A stretch of DNA of 64,000 nucleotides. Origin: Blakeslea trispora. Lineage: Eukaryota > Mucoromycota > Mucoromycetes > Mucorales > Choanephoraceae. Below are positions 11,782 through 23,969 of the stretch, piece after piece. The position numbers and the translations under genes were made by a program. The notes below the pieces were generated by a model. It ran no database searches and was not told where the DNA came from. It saw only the letters and a program-made list of their open reading frames with translations. Position 1 is the stretch's first letter; each line of letters starts with the position of its first letter. The stretch covers positions 186,001 through 250,000 of the forward strand of contig JAIWNE010000034.1 in the NCBI GenBank assembly GCA_025331445.1, in the 5' to 3' direction.

Positions 11782-13439
11782 AGGGGGCACTTGGTGCCCT
11801 TTTCTGTTATAATTAATAAAAAAGAAAAAAAGTTAACTTGATTATGAAAACCTATATTGTGCATAAGCCTTATTTTGTGTTATATTTACTTTTTGTCTTT
11901 TTATTGTTTCAATGATTCGAGTGTAATATGTTTATACGATTTATCAAAATCTTAGTATGAGTAAACTAAGCTATAGACAGTAACTGCACTTTGTTGCAGT
12001 CTTCTATATAAATACGCAAATGGTCAAGAAACCATTTATATTGCGGTCTTATCATTTAGTAGCTGTCAATATAAACACTTTCAAGTACCTTTTCTCTGAT
12101 CAAGTTCTCTCTGCCCAATCTTACTCATTTCGTTATTGTATCAGCATTGCATTCAACTCTATCTGTACAAACAAACCAGTACATAGCCATGTCCATGTCT
12201 AGATACCTTTGTGCATGAAGCTCGAAACAGCATTGTTAGTCGCAGTCTAGTTTGTAAGCCCTGTTGCTTAGTAACTGGGTTATTCAAACTAATATCAAAA
12301 TCAGACCTACTCTGTCTTGTTTGATGAGAGGAGTCGAAATGGAAGGAGGGCCAAGGATTTTAACTGAAATCAAATCAAGAGATTTCGTTAAAGTTCGGTT
12401 ATATTTATTGAGGATACAATGTTGTTAGTGGTGACTATTATTACCAGCACCATTATTATTGATATACACCGAGATGTAAAACAAAGACGCGTAGAGCAAC
12501 TAATTAGTATGAGGAAGAAAAGAATCGGCAACTTGTATTGACAGAAGTTGAGCTATGCTTTTTATTTTGTTTTTCATCGGTACTTATTATTTTATCACTT
12601 GGACTGTAGCTTGAAACAAAGCTACACACACATACCCTATATTTTGATTACTGCTATTAGTTTTACTATTGCTCAATCATCAAGGGATCGATTGCAATCT
12701 ATTCTGTGGCTTTCTTTTCATTTTCTTCTTTTAGCCCGTGCAACACTTACTTTCAGCTAATATGTTTGAGTTTTGCTTGGAGGCATAGGTATTTGCCGAT
12801 AGCACTAGTCAACAACTTATGCAATTGAAATACATCAACAGAGATAATAGCGCTACAGTCATCAAGAAATATGCTAAAAATGCCTCATCCAATAAGCTTT
12901 CTGTACTTTAAACGAAATTGCAAGACAGTTTCTTTTTGAATGTAAAAGAACGTCCAGAAAATAAACACCTTGCAAATGTACCACCTCAGACCCAAAAAGA
13001 AATTTTCTCTATGGTTCTATAGCTTTATTCCTAATTGGCTCATCTTATGGCTGTGATGACTGTTATCAGTATTGGAAAACTAAACATGTCCAAATAGACT
13101 AGTTACATGATTTTTTTTCTTTTTAAGAATCTCTGCTTTCTAAGTAGACCTGTTTCAACTGTCATTTGAAGATAGCTAAAAGGAAGTTTAATTTAATTGT
13201 GTTACGTTTCTGTGTCACCAGCTATCCAAACGCTATTTTGTGTAGGTAACGCGTGCCTACATGACAAAAGAAACACAATAAGATGGTCTTTACTCTATGT
13301 GTCATTTACTACCTATCCACTAATTTGTTCAGATCTAAAGATCAATGTCAAACAAACTAAGAGTTCTCGACTCACTTGTTTGATTTTGTGATTTTACTAA
13401 TAATTTAAATTTTCAGACCACTATTTTTATATCAAATAC

Positions 13440-13560
13440 TCACACCCTCCCTTTATCTCTTTCTTTCTTTTTTCTCTCTCTCTCTTTTTTCTTCTTCCCT
13501 TTGACTCTCTCTTCTTGATTCTCCATTCATTAAACTCCTTCACTCCTTATTTGTACTCCC
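13440..13560 (+). promoter_or_regulatory. Pyrimidine-rich leader before the RhoGEF gene
   Basis: About 120 bp almost entirely of C and T on the coding strand ends just upstream of the ATG at 13568. Similar CT tracts precede other genes here (for example 58076-58135 before UPRT and 25830-25870 before RPN1). CT-boxes near transcription starts are common in highly expressed fungal genes. The role is inferred from position and composition only. Confidence 0.45.
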
Positions 13561-13567
13561 TTACCAT

Positions 13568-16500
13568 ATGTTGTCTACTTCAAGTACTTCCTCATCGCCA
13601 AGTGGTTTTGAACTAAAACCTGAAATAACAACACCTTCGTCTCAACTTTCTTTCAGCTCAAAAGTAACCAGCCACAGTCCGTTGAATGAACTGATTGAGG
13701 CAGAGAAATCATTTATCGAGACCATAGAGATGATTGATTCGGTAAATATTAAAATTGATGTAGTCACTCTCTTACCTAATCTCAATGACCCTCCCTTTTT
13801 TTTATCTCCTTTCCCTCCCTCCTCTCTCTTTTGTTGTTGATAAATCAAGCACATTGGACCAATTTGGGTCAAGCAGATAGTATCCTCTGCACCTGATTTT
13901 TCTGAACTTTTGCGATGTACTCATGCAGTCTTGAAGGCAAATAAACAGTTTTGTGCGGTAAGATATTGAATAAACAAAGAGTTGACTCGACTTGAGACTA
14001 ACTTACTCCCCCCCCCCCCAAAGAAACTCACTAATATAGCAGCTGGCTCTCAATCTATTGACGATCTCGGAGATACCTTAATGCAGTGGGTGAGTATAAT
14101 GGAGTTGAACTGTAATTTTGATAAAACTAATTTCAAATGATTTACAGGTCAGCGATCTAGAAACACCTTATGCGAACTATTCTAGAAGCTATATTCCAAA
14201 TCTGGATCAGCGTCAAGACATAGTCAAAAACAAAGCAATCCAATCTGTACTACATGTAAATTTATTCTTCTTTTTCAAGCTAAAACTGTACCTGATATCT
14301 AAACTATATGATAGAAATTATCTTCTTCCAACTCATCTGAACTAACACTGGAATTGCTCTTCAATGCACCTATGCAGCAACTAAAGTATTATAAAGGTCT
14401 ATATAATGTAAGCATGTTTATATCATTTTTCCCCTTTACCTGAAAAGAGAAAAAAAATCAAGGTTTGCTTAACTTTAGGATGATTTAGAGGCTCTTGGAA
14501 GGCACAAGCCCTGATCGTACAGATTATCGAGTGTTGATGCGTGCAATTGAAAAAATTGATACAGTAATTAAAATGATGTGCATTACGAATCCCTTGCCTT
14601 TCAATCAATCAGAAAATCACAACGACCCAGACAAAGAACTGGTAGAATTCGAAAACCAAGTTGATTGCTCGCAGGTGGTTGATCTCTTCAGTGATGAACC
14701 AGTAGTAAGTCGATCAATTCTATAATTAGACTTCTGCAGGCATTGAGCTATTTATACTTTCTGCTAGAATTATAGACTAGAGCTATCAAACACGAATATG
14801 CAATTAGTGATGAGAGACAGTTTTGATATGTTGTTTGACAACAACTGCACACCACCCATGTGTGTCCATTTGGTATTGACAACGGATGTCTTGATCATCA
14901 CACAAGAAATCAGCTCCTCTCAATTCGCGCTTCTCTATCCTGCTATTCCTATCAGTCATATCACAGTAAAGGCGGATATGATTGAGAAAGAGGCTGCTGG
15001 AGAATACGTAATACAGCTTTCTGTGCTAGGTAAAAAACAGATTACGCTTTGTGCACGGTCTAAGGAAACTCAAAACACGTGGACTGGATCGTCTGATGCT
15101 ACTCCTCGAACACTTAGTGTAGCAGCACAAAAAAAAATGTTAGCAAATAAGCCAGCCATAGATTTTGGTATTGTCTTACCGCCACTACCGACAAACACCA
15201 GAGACGCAAGAAAACTGATTGAGAAAAAGAAAGCCACCAACATTCGCACAACCGACATTGTTACCTTCTATTCTGAGTCTGAAACGGTGTCTCCTATTGG
15301 GAGCTCAGACGATGAAGACGAGAACCACCAGAGAGATACGATCATGGATATCTACGATAAGCGTGCCAGAGTAGACATTCGATCCAAACAGGATTTGGAA
15401 ACAATCGCCCCTCAGCATATCAATACGACCTTTGAGGCACCCAATTTATCTCAAGCCCAAGTGAAAATGATTCCGACGCAGCCAAAAAAAGATAATCTTA
15501 ACGTGAAGGATAATTGGTCTCCTAATAAACTACAAACACCAGCTGCTGAAATCCCGGTTAAAGCCGCTTCACATGTTCAACAAGCCTATATTAAACCACC
15601 CACGTCGCAGATAGAAACAATGTATATTTCGGACACCACTGAACCTGATTCAACCTCTTTTTCTCCTTTAAATCAACAAATGGATAAATTGGCCATTTCG
15701 CCTGACAGATCAAAGGGTAGCGATAGCAAGCCTTCTTCTCCAAGAGCAGTTGAAGTACAGAGAGCTGTTATTCCTGAGGCTATGCAGGCAGTAACACAAA
15801 AGACAGACGATTATCTATTGCAAAACAATGAAAGCTCGCCACCTGTGCCCAGAAAAGAGCCTATTCCTAGAGGTTCTTCTATGAGAAACAATACAGTACA
15901 ACACAACCATTCTCATCCTAAGTCGCCTCAACATCCTCAGTACCCATCACACCATCATCCGCACCAGCGCCCCCTCACCCACAACATCGCCCACAGCATC
16001 ACCCACAGTATCACCCACAGCATCACCCACAGCATCACCCACAGCATCACCCACAGCATCACCCACAGCATCACCCACAGCAGCGACCTCAACATCCTCC
16101 AAACCACCAACACCCCTCTCACCCTCAACACCATCAAAGACCTCCTCAACATCATCAGCACTCGCAGCACCATCAACGACCTCCTCAACATCATCAACGT
16201 CCTCCTCACCATCAACACCCTCACTCACAACAACGTCCTCCTCATCCACAACAACGCCCTCCTCCTCATCAAACACACCAGCAGCATCGTCCTCAACAGT
16301 CCTATCCTCAACAGTCCTATCCTCAACAACAATACCCAGGAATGGCCGAGCGCAACCCGAGACCTATGACTGCCTCTCCTCATCAACCTAGACCAATGCA
16401 ACCTACAACGAATCACTCATCGTCTACTGCGCAACAAAAAAGAGGACCTCCTCCATCAGTTGATTCACCTGCTTCTGACTCTCCTAACTTACAAAAACAA

Positions 16501-17352
16501 CAACTTAATGCACCTTCGCCTACACCCAGTCAGCTTCATGAGGTCCGTTCAATAGAAGATTTCAATCGCCCCTATAGTCCCGGACAATATAATCCAAACG
16601 CTGATGTACGACAAGTACTGTTTAGTAACGACGAATGCCAGGTGTTTCATTGGAAGAACGACTCTTGGTATGCTGTAGAGGGTCAGTGCTTGCTTCAGAT
16701 TCGATTGACTCACAGCAGTTATACATGCGTCACTGTCGAGTTACAAAATTCAGCTCAGTTGTATCTGAATGCCTGGATCCTACCTGACACTGTCACACGA
16801 CAACCCTCAGCTACTGACATTAGCATATCTCTTTATTTGGGTATGCAGAAAGAGAATTATCTAGTTCATTTCCAGCATGCTCAAGATGCCAATGTCTTTT
16901 TCCGATTTTTACAACAAGCGCATCATGAAGCTGTTCAAATATCTGCATTACAGCCTACTCCCCAACAGGAAGATATCTTTGATGAGCCTGAGCCAGTAGA
17001 TACTGTGAATGTACCGCAATCATCGAGACCCATCTTGCAATGCAAAGCAAAGTTGTTTATACAAAACGAAACTTCTAGCTGGAGTACATTTGGTAGTGTC
17101 AGTATGCAAATCTCTCAACAATCACCCAGTATGCGCATGTTGATTGAAATTCAGAATAACAAGAGTAAGCTGGTTAGCTCGGTGGTGCGAAGTGGCAATG
17201 TAGAGAAAATTGGTCCAAAGCGAATTAGTTTTTTATTGATAGACGAATCAACCAAGACCAGTATTGTGTACATGATTCATGTTCGTGAAGATGAGACTGC
17301 AAGCAAAATCTTTGAATACCTCCGTACTAAAAATGCAGAAAATGGGTGGTAG
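13568..17352 (+). CDS. DH-PH domain Rho guanine-nucleotide exchange factor with a frame break
   Basis: Seven exons: 13568-13741, 13850-13957, 14024-14089, 14148-14255, 14315-14407, 14489-14704, 14768-17352. A Dbl-homology domain is spread over exons 1-6: LNELIEAEKSFIETIEMI, the helix VSDLETPYANYSRSYI, and the diagnostic LLFNAPMQQLKYYKGLYN joined to RLLEGTSPDRTDYRVLMRA. A PH domain follows (VHLVLTTDVLIITQE ... KKQITLCARS). Then come a long Ser/Pro/His/Gln-rich linker and a second folded C-terminal region (about 16600-17340: DECQVFHWKNDSWYAVEG) resembling an EVH1/PH-like fold. Coding length is 3350 nt, one short of a multiple of three. The frame switches at the C5 run 15970-15974, so both halves are open but not in the same frame. 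It is probably an exchange factor for Rho/Cdc42-type GTPases in polarity; the GTPase is unknown. Confidence 0.85.
15985..16080 (+). repeat. 12-bp coding tandem repeat (8 units)
   Basis: Eight units of CATCACCCACAG, two with single changes (CATCGCCCACAG and TATCACCCACAG). In the frame that continues to the protein's C-terminus they encode (H/Y)(H/R)PQ; in the upstream frame they read ITHS. The minus strand is also open here, which is a side effect of the repeat and not a gene. Confidence 0.95.
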
Positions 17353-18122
17353 ACTGTTGCTTTGTGATCCTACTTTTTCCTTGTACTTATTGTTTCCATC
17401 CTTCTTTGTTACTTACTTGCTTCCTTGCTTATGCATATATACATACATTTTATTCATAAACCATGTTTATATTTAGACCATTTATCCTTTTTTATATTTA
17501 TTGTGTATGCAACTATTTTGTTCAACCAAATTGTCTGCTCGAACCTCTTCTTTTCTTCTATAAGACAAGCAGGTATTTCTACTGTATAGGATGACCAAGT
17601 GAAATTCTAGATTTCGAATTGTTTGATCCAATAGAGATAGTTTGCAAGATATGACTAAGTGAGACTTTAGAAAATCAGGATTTACCAGTCAAATAAGATA
17701 CTTTGGGTGTTGGTTTTCAAGCCTAAAAGAGAAACAGGAAGAGGGAGGGGCAGGTGAAGCCGCAATCAAAATCAAAGTTAAAGGCAATTTGCTACACTTT
17801 GTCATGTTTAGTTAACGCCAAGAACTTTTTTCTGCCTATTCTAACTCGTTCACTGAGTCTATCAAATTGAACACGAATTATGACCTTTGGTAACACTCGC
17901 TTGGGAGTTCTAAATGACTCTAACCGACTGGCATTCTTTTTCCTTTTTTTCCTGCTTTTGTATGGAATCTGATCTTATTGTTCTAGAATAATTAGCTATT
18001 TTTCCCCCTTCTCGCTTATTTCTCTTTCTTTGTAATGCTAAGATTTTGTAGAATAGCTAATGATTTTATGCCTTCTCTCTTTCTCGTTTATATTTACAAA
18101 ATTTCATACAAATAATACAAAA
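17353..18122. other. Intergenic, no gene seen
   Basis: About 770 bp of AT-rich sequence between convergent genes. No coding frame, RNA gene or repeat that I can support. Confidence 0.6.
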
Positions 18123-19171
18123 TTATCTGTAATTGGACGCATAATCTGAATTAGCTAATGAAGGCTGATGATACCGAGCGAGCATAGTGTTGTCATGATA
18201 GGCTGCTGGTATATCCAGATAAGGCCCTTGAGCTGTATTTTTATCAATATGTACAGAATGATCAGCATATTGGAAATCCATATGATCATAAACAGGCTGG
18301 ATCTGTTTCTGCTTCTTACAGGTAGATGAAGACATTCGATCTACAGACATTCTTTTGTTCATGTGTTGTTGAAGTGGGTGTTGTTTTGACTTTGACGATG
18401 ATGTTGTGCATGCAATGATAGTAAGTAAAGCCCACAAGACACATAGGGCGCTCAGGATTATATAAGTGCAGTTGAATAAAAGACACCTACACAAATAAAT
18501 AGAAACAAGTATTAGAGAATCATATTTCGATCTACTCCTCCCTTTTCTCTTCAAAAAGGAGGGTAACTAAGGCACAAGGAGACCATTGTAACCTCTAATT
18601 GTTTAATTGAACACGCCTTTGAAATAGCAATGGATAAGTGGCATCATGAGCTTGGTCTAATAGAGAACAGTACGGAACAAATCCTTTGGCAGGAAGTTTG
18701 AATTCAATGATGTTATTTGTCCAAGGCTCTTGTGAATACACAACAGTAATCACTGTCAGAGTAGCCATTGAAGCAATTGAGTTGAACAATCCTAATGTTC
18801 GGTCTCCTCGTACAACATGCCCTCTTTTGCAGCATGTGGCATGAACACAGAGCATGAAAGCACTTGTTATGGACAGACCGAAAGCAATGTAGATGATCAA
18901 ATACTGAAAAGAAAAAAAAGAGAAAGCCTCAAAAGGGTGCACCCATCTTTGCAACTGTCATGATTACCTGCCAATGACCTCCTGATAACCAACTAGGTAT
19001 ACCTGTCTATTGACCAATGAATAAGCTTTATGTTTGACAAAAGAAAAAGTCAGATCTATTGTTTACCTGCTTTTGGTATATTGTAAATAGAGTGCATTGA
19101 GCAAAATGACTTGCTGCTCCAAGCAGACTAAACAATAGGGTCAAATAACGAAATGTATTTAAAAGCTTCAT
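18123..19171 (-). CDS. Four-helix (MARVEL-like) membrane protein
   Basis: Four exons (19171-19067, 19006-18968, 18903-18617, 18486-18123; 795 nt, 264 aa). Four hydrophobic segments are visible: TLLFSLLGAASHFAQCTLF, LIIYIAFGLSITSAFMLC, NSIASMATLTVITVVYS and CTYIILSALCVLWALLTIIA. Their arrangement, with a long third loop containing PYCSLLDQAHDAT, resembles fungal MARVEL-type proteins. The C-terminal tail (about 95 aa) is cytosolic, basic then Tyr-rich. The exon 3/4 junction needs a GC donor (CAAAG|GCGTGT), because every GT choice shifts frame or hits a stop. A plasma-membrane or vesicle role is inferred; function unknown. Confidence 0.72.
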
Positions 19172-19478
19172 TTATTGATTTGAAACAAAGAGCGAGAAAA
19201 TGGGAGAAAAGGCATAGAAGTAAAGTTATCTTGTATTTGGATTCTCTTTCTCGGACAATAAATTAATTAATAAAAAAAGTACATTTCTCTCTGCATTCAT
19301 CTTCTTAAATGTTTCCACTCTCTCCCTGCTTGATCCTTTTTTTTTCACTCTGCCTCCCCTTCTTTTCTTATTCTTTCTCCTTAATTTCATCACTTTAGAA
19401 AAAACCATATCGAGAAACAAAAACAATAAGATGTTTTTTTTATTTGTTTATTTATTAAGCAAAGGTCAGGAATCAAAT

Positions 19479-20129
19479 TTAGTTCTTGGCAGCTTCCTTG
19501 AAGTAGTTGGCAAGGGGACCCTTTTGGGGAACGAACTTGACGTAACAACCATCAGGTCTGAGCTTACCAGCAGCACGGGCTTCAACGTATTCTTCACGAG
19601 ACAAAGGAGTGAAACCCCACTTCTTGGAGATGATGATCTTTTGTTGACCAGGGAACTTGTACTTACAACGTCTCAAGGCTTCAATGACAACAGCCTTGTT
19701 GGAGTCCTTGGAACGAACAGAGAAGATGATTTGACCAATGTTGACACGGGCAACGAGACCGTTGGGCTTACCGAAAGCACCACGCATACCAGTTTGCAAT
19801 CTATCGGCACCAGCACAAGACAACATCTTGTTGATACGGGTGACGTGGTAAGGGTGGACACGGATACGCATGTGGAAGGAATCCTTACCGGAGGTCTTGG
19901 ACATGTACTTGTTAGCACAGATACGACCAGCTTCAAGAGCTTCAGCAGAGAGTTGTTCGTATTCGTTGGAGACCAAGTGGATACAGAGAGGGAAGTCATC
20001 AACAGAGGCCTTCTTACGACCTAAGTCATAGATTCTGAGCTTGGCATCAGGGACACCACGGTTGTATCTAGACTTGGGGTAAGGCTTGTTCTTACAGTAA
20101 CGATAACAACGAGCAGGACGACGACCCAT
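19479..20129 (-). CDS. RPL10: 60S ribosomal protein L10 (uL16)
   Basis: Intronless coding region, 216 aa, full length for eukaryotic uL16. It starts [20 protein letters not shown], with the conserved [34 protein letters not shown] and the P-site loop segment [16 protein letters not shown]. uL16 is assembled late in the cytoplasm and shapes the peptidyl-transferase/A-site corridor. The ATG at 20129 begins the conserved N-terminus; an in-frame extension upstream is not coding, because a CTAG acceptor lies just before it (about 20138), implying a 5'-UTR intron. Codon use is strongly biased compared with its neighbours, as expected for a very highly expressed gene. Confidence 0.98.
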   Translation of the reverse strand: MGRRPARCYRYCKNKPYPKSRYNRGVPDAKLRIYDLGRKKASVDDFPLCIHLVSNEYEQLSAEALEAGRICANKYMSKTSGKDSFHMRIRVHPYHVTRINKMLSCAGADRLQTGMRGAFGKPNGLVARVNIGQIIFSVRSKDSNKAVVIEALRRCKYKFPGQQKIIISKKWGFTPLSREEYVEARAAGKLRPDGCYVKFVPQKGPLANYFKEAAKN

Positions 20130-21463
20130 TTTTAATCTAGACACATAAAAAAAAAACACATGTCAGTCTCTTCCTTTCTCTTATTTGTATTAGTCATCGA
20201 GGTCATGGCAAGCACTCCATCTATTTCTTCTTCTTTTCTAAATAACTTGTCGAGTTGAACGGTAGTCCAGGCGCATAATTTGCAAGGAATTCTTTCTGTC
20301 GGCTACTTTATACTGATAACGAAAACTAAAGGAAAGAAATGATTCCAAGAAAGGCATTGGTGCATTGCCATAGGCATCCATGTAGTCTATGCATTGGATC
20401 AACCCTTTTGGGCTTTTTCTTTCTAGTTTTGATTTTTTGCTGTTGATTGTTCAAGTCAAATCTGCATTAGGTGTCATGATTGTCAGTCAATGGCGCAGTT
20501 GAAATTCGTTCTTTCGTCTTGGATGATTGCTGTATTGAATAGATGGATGCATGCGCCAATACCACGATGTGGGATGCATTACCTTTGAGTGTTGAAGAAG
20601 GAATCAACACAAGCATTTGCTCACAGAGTTCATACGTTGAATTAAGAGTCCGGCTATCGGAACAGAAGCGCATGAATGGGCCGGATTTTTGTTTGTTTCT
20701 ACTCACATTGGTCTTGCATGGTTGTGCTAATTTCTCTCGTGTATTATCCATAGTCTCATTCATTCTATTTTACATCTTTTCCTAGTTGCTCGTTCTTCTT
20801 GATAGAATAAGCTGATAGTGTCAATAAAGAAAATGTGATTTTTGTTACCAGAAAATCGACACTCAAGTTTGGGCACTTGTTATTTCATGAATGATATGAT
20901 TTGTGTAGAATAAAAAGCAAGACAAACCAAGGTCTCTTCATTTGGCCTACTTGCTGTCAACTTGTTTGTCTGTTTGATCTGATCCAACTTTCAAGAGAGA
21001 ACAATAATGAGGGCTTCCCACATGTCAGGCTTTTTCTCTCTCTCTTTGTCTATTAATAACCTTGTTCTCTTTCCTTCTCTTGGCTTCTTCACCTTTGCCG
21101 AGATGCATATAAAGGCACTCCAACTCTTATATTTTGTGGACTTAGCCCATTTGTTATTCGCTAACAACTACTAATCTTTTCCTCATTCAGTTTTGTTGCA
21201 CGCATAATTTTCGGCTAAAATATACTATAGCAAAGAGAATCACAAGCACCTTATTCTTCGTTTTCTGATCTTTTCTCTTTCTCTCCCTCCTTTGGCATAT
21301 ATGCTACAGCATCATCTTCCTTTCTCTTTTTCCTTTCTGTATTGCTAATGTACCTCAAAAATAAACAAAGAAAAGAGGGAAATGAGGAGGAGGGGATTCA
21401 AGGCAACCAAGGCCATTGTACTCTTATTTTATATATAAATGTGAACATGAGATTGGAATGCAT
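20130..21463. other. Intergenic between RPL10 and RPS10
   Basis: About 1.3 kb. The first part probably holds the RPL10 promoter and leader intron. Both strands have an open frame near 20470-20780, but neither has codon use or motifs I can support. A TATAAA-like box (CATATAAAGGCACTC) near 21107 has no gene assigned to it. Confidence 0.5.
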
Positions 21464-22172
21464 TTATTCGCGGTTACCACGACCTAAAATAAAAAAAAAC
21501 CAATGAGTATTTTGTCAATAGTAACATGGCTCGTTCAAAATATTACCAAGGCCACCACGGAATTCAGGCTTGAAGTCACCGGAAGCACCTTCCTTACGAC
21601 GGTAGTCGCCACGGTCACCACGGGGACCACGGTTTTCACGACCTTCACCGCCGACTATTTGAAGTGGAAAGAAAATTAAAAGAAATGAGTAATCCAGATC
21701 AATGATTGCCTAAATCAAATACTCACAAGCACGACGAGGGGCAGCAGGACGAGCAGACTTCTTAAGAGTAGCAGGAACAATTTCTTGAGGCAAGTGAAGG
21801 TCTAAAGGTAGAAAATTTAGAGTCTAAAAAATACACTTGACAAGTGGAATACAACACTTACATTCACGGAGGTAATCAATACCCTCATCAGTGAGGGTGT
21901 AGTAGTACCATTGCCAAGAGAATTGAGTCTTGACAAGACCCTTGGAGGTCAAGGATTGCATGACCTTGATGACTTCAAGGTTGGGGACATCGAGATCAAC
22001 GTGCTTGGGAGCGTTGTAATCCTTAGGGGCGACCAAAGCACCGTCTAAAATAAATCAAAAAGGAAGCGTGTCAACCTCTGTCAAATCGCATTCTAAATGT
22101 GTCTGCTGTCGTGTCTTTACCCTTGAAAAGAGCTTCGTAAATGACCTTTCTGTTCTGCTTAGAAACAAGCAT
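21464..22172 (-). CDS. RPS10: 40S ribosomal protein S10 (eS10)
   Basis: Five exons (22172-22121, 22044-21862, 21801-21727, 21654-21547, 21483-21464; 438 nt, 145 aa). It begins MLVSKQNRKVIYEALFK and continues with the eS10 core APKHVDLDVPNLEVIKVMQS, FSWQWYYYTLTDEGIDYL and LPQEIVPATLKK, then the Arg/Gly-rich tail (ENRGPRGDRGDYRR) ending GRGNRE. The winged-helix core binds the 40S head. High intron number in a short ribosomal-protein gene contrasts with the intronless RPL10 reading frame next door. Confidence 0.97.
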
Positions 22173-22730
22173 TGTGCCTTCTAATGATATTAAAAGAAAG
22201 AGAATGTGTGTCAATCTTTATTGTCTGCATCCATCTTCGATCTAGAGCTATCCATCCATCTGTTCTGTATGATATCCAAATGCCCTATAGGTATGTGTCT
22301 CTACTTACAATATGGTGATGAGAGAAGGTTTGTCTCTATTACGCATCACTTGCCACTCTATCAAGCCAGGTCGGAAGAGTAGTAGATTACCAAATATAGA
22401 AGGCGCTCGAAAGTCACACCGGCCATCCGAACGAGGCAGATATTTTGAGTGTCCTGATTTTGGGTGTACCGGAGTTCTAATAGAGCCTCCTAAGCTACTT
22501 GCTTGGAAAATACAATTTACGACTTGCTTTCTTTCGCGTTTTCTACACTATACATAGTTTGAGTGTATTTTTGTGCTTCATATTAAATAAGCCAACTCTT
22601 TCGTCCACATTTGTTGCTACGACTTATTTCTACTCAAAGTGGCATCCTTTGGTCATAGATGGCAGAGAGGGGCAACCAGATGCACATCTCTCTAACTCCA
22701 CAATCTCGACATTAGGACACCACAGTAAAA
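22173..22730. other. Upstream region of RPS10, no gene seen
   Basis: About 560 bp. An open plus-strand frame at 22312-22557 has no recognisable content. It probably contains the RPS10 promoter and then grades into the degraded element to the right. Confidence 0.45.
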
Positions 22731-23390
22731 TATGATCCTGAAGTCATCTTTCAGTCTCCTATCTATGAAACAGAATTAGTGAACCGCAAAGTGATCAGCA
22801 TAGTCCACCAAACTTTGACCGTAGGGTCAGTTCTTTTTGCGTTTCTTTTAGAAAGGTTTGTCAACCAGGTTCAGACTTATAAGGCCATCATTAGTGATCT
22901 CAACCCAGTAAAGGGGTTCTAGCATATTAGTGATTTTACCAGTAACCCTGCTAAGGGCGAACTTCTGATTGAGATTTGTTTTGAGAAAAGCGAGGATCGT
23001 GATCGTGCTTTACAGGTTGGGGATCGCACCTTACTTGACACCACTAGCTCATCCAGTACTAACACAAATTCTTTTGTTCATGTTGCACTGACTCTAAATC
23101 ATGTTCCGAAAGGTGCGGAGTTGTTGATTGGCCTGCAAGCATCTTTTGCTCATTATGGAACGGTTCACCAGATAAGAAGACATACGTGCGAGGGGTATTT
23201 CAATGGAAAGATCAGCTTTGTAATTGATACCACGGCTGCGTCTCTTAATACTGCGGGCACGGAGGCGTTACCTATCCAGAACCTCACCCGTCAACTGTAT
23301 CTGAGTTTCTGGGATAGACATGCACTAGCTTCATTTCTTCTCACATGTTCATGTAAGTTTGAGATGTCGACATGCAGAACAGATGAGTAG
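22731..23390 (+). mobile_element. Degraded retroelement gag/ORF1-like fragment
   Basis: One plus-strand frame is open for about 218 codons except for a single TAG at 22920-22922. Its protein (SFVHVALTLNHVPKGAELL, IGLQASFAHYGTVHQIRRH, FNGKISFVIDTTA, then LYLSFWDRHALASF) follows the plan of ORF1/gag-like proteins of fungal retroelements: an RRM-like segment with an FxxYGxV turn, then a Trp/His segment ahead of a zinc knuckle. The knuckle itself is eroded (CSCKFEMSTC only). No reverse transcriptase is present. A relic, not a functional gene; assignment is by resemblance only. Confidence 0.5.
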
Positions 23391-23969
23391 CGAGAAAGCT
23401 AGCGTGTGCTCATAGTAATCAACTTTTTTAGTTGAAGGAATACTTGTTTCCATGGATTGAATTAAATTCAGTGCAAACATTTTTATCAATGCGATGTCAG
23501 TCTCTCTCTTGCAGATAGATGTATCTTTGGTATTGGCTACCTTTACAGTTTTTCTTTTTGACTGTTGCAGTCAAGTAACTCATCAAGACAAGACAAGAGG
23601 TACATTTGTTATATCACTTTGTGTTTCATCAATAAAGTCCCATTCTTTGCTTCTCAATCTTGCCCATTCGTGTTATTCCATTACCACTGATGCAACGCCA
23701 AAGTGTAGTCATGGCTATGCACTGGAGTGGCAAAATACTTGATACTGCATGAAGGCTACAAGAAAAACAGGTGGTGAAGACGATTGACTTGGATTTATTA
23801 TGGGCATGGACCGTGAGTTTGATGATGAGCGATTAGGTACATGGACAGAGAATCATCAAGGATCTTTAGATGACGGACAGACAATTGATACCATCACTGG
23901 TAGACTAACTATCTAATTAAAAGAGCTTGGAAAGAACGCATTGACATCACACAAGCAGTATTTAGGATA
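23391..23969. other. Degraded interspersed sequence
   Basis: No complete gene. Short plus-strand fragments such as MDREFDDERLGTWTENHQGS (about 23803-23916, ending in a stop) read like exon relics, perhaps of the same element. Nothing else is supported. Confidence 0.35.

Larger units (their letters stand above)
11421..13567. other. Gene-poor interval with a 74-bp duplication
   Basis: I see no convincing gene in these 2.1 kb. Contents: a stem-loop at 11584-11609, the tandem repeat at 11635-11781 and a hairpin at about 11785-11799 (entered separately). Between about 12830 and 13030 the plus strand has short coding-like pieces in different frames broken by stops, which could be an eroded gene. 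A long C/T-rich tract (about 13440-13560) immediately precedes the next gene and is probably its core promoter or leader. Confidence 0.5.

Noticed and set aside
15947..16276. Long minus-strand open frames opposite the RhoGEF linker (Val/Asp/Glu- and Met/Leu-rich repeats)
   Set aside because: They are the shadow of the 12-bp tandem repeat and CTC-rich coding sequence on the plus strand, with no sensible start or composition.
19431..20024. 197-codon plus-strand open frame over RPL10
   Set aside because: Antisense shadow of a highly codon-biased ribosomal-protein gene; RPL10 fully explains the region.
20467..20785. Overlapping open frames on both strands upstream of RPL10
   Set aside because: Neither shows a recognisable motif, splice pattern or coding bias, so neither can be supported over the other.
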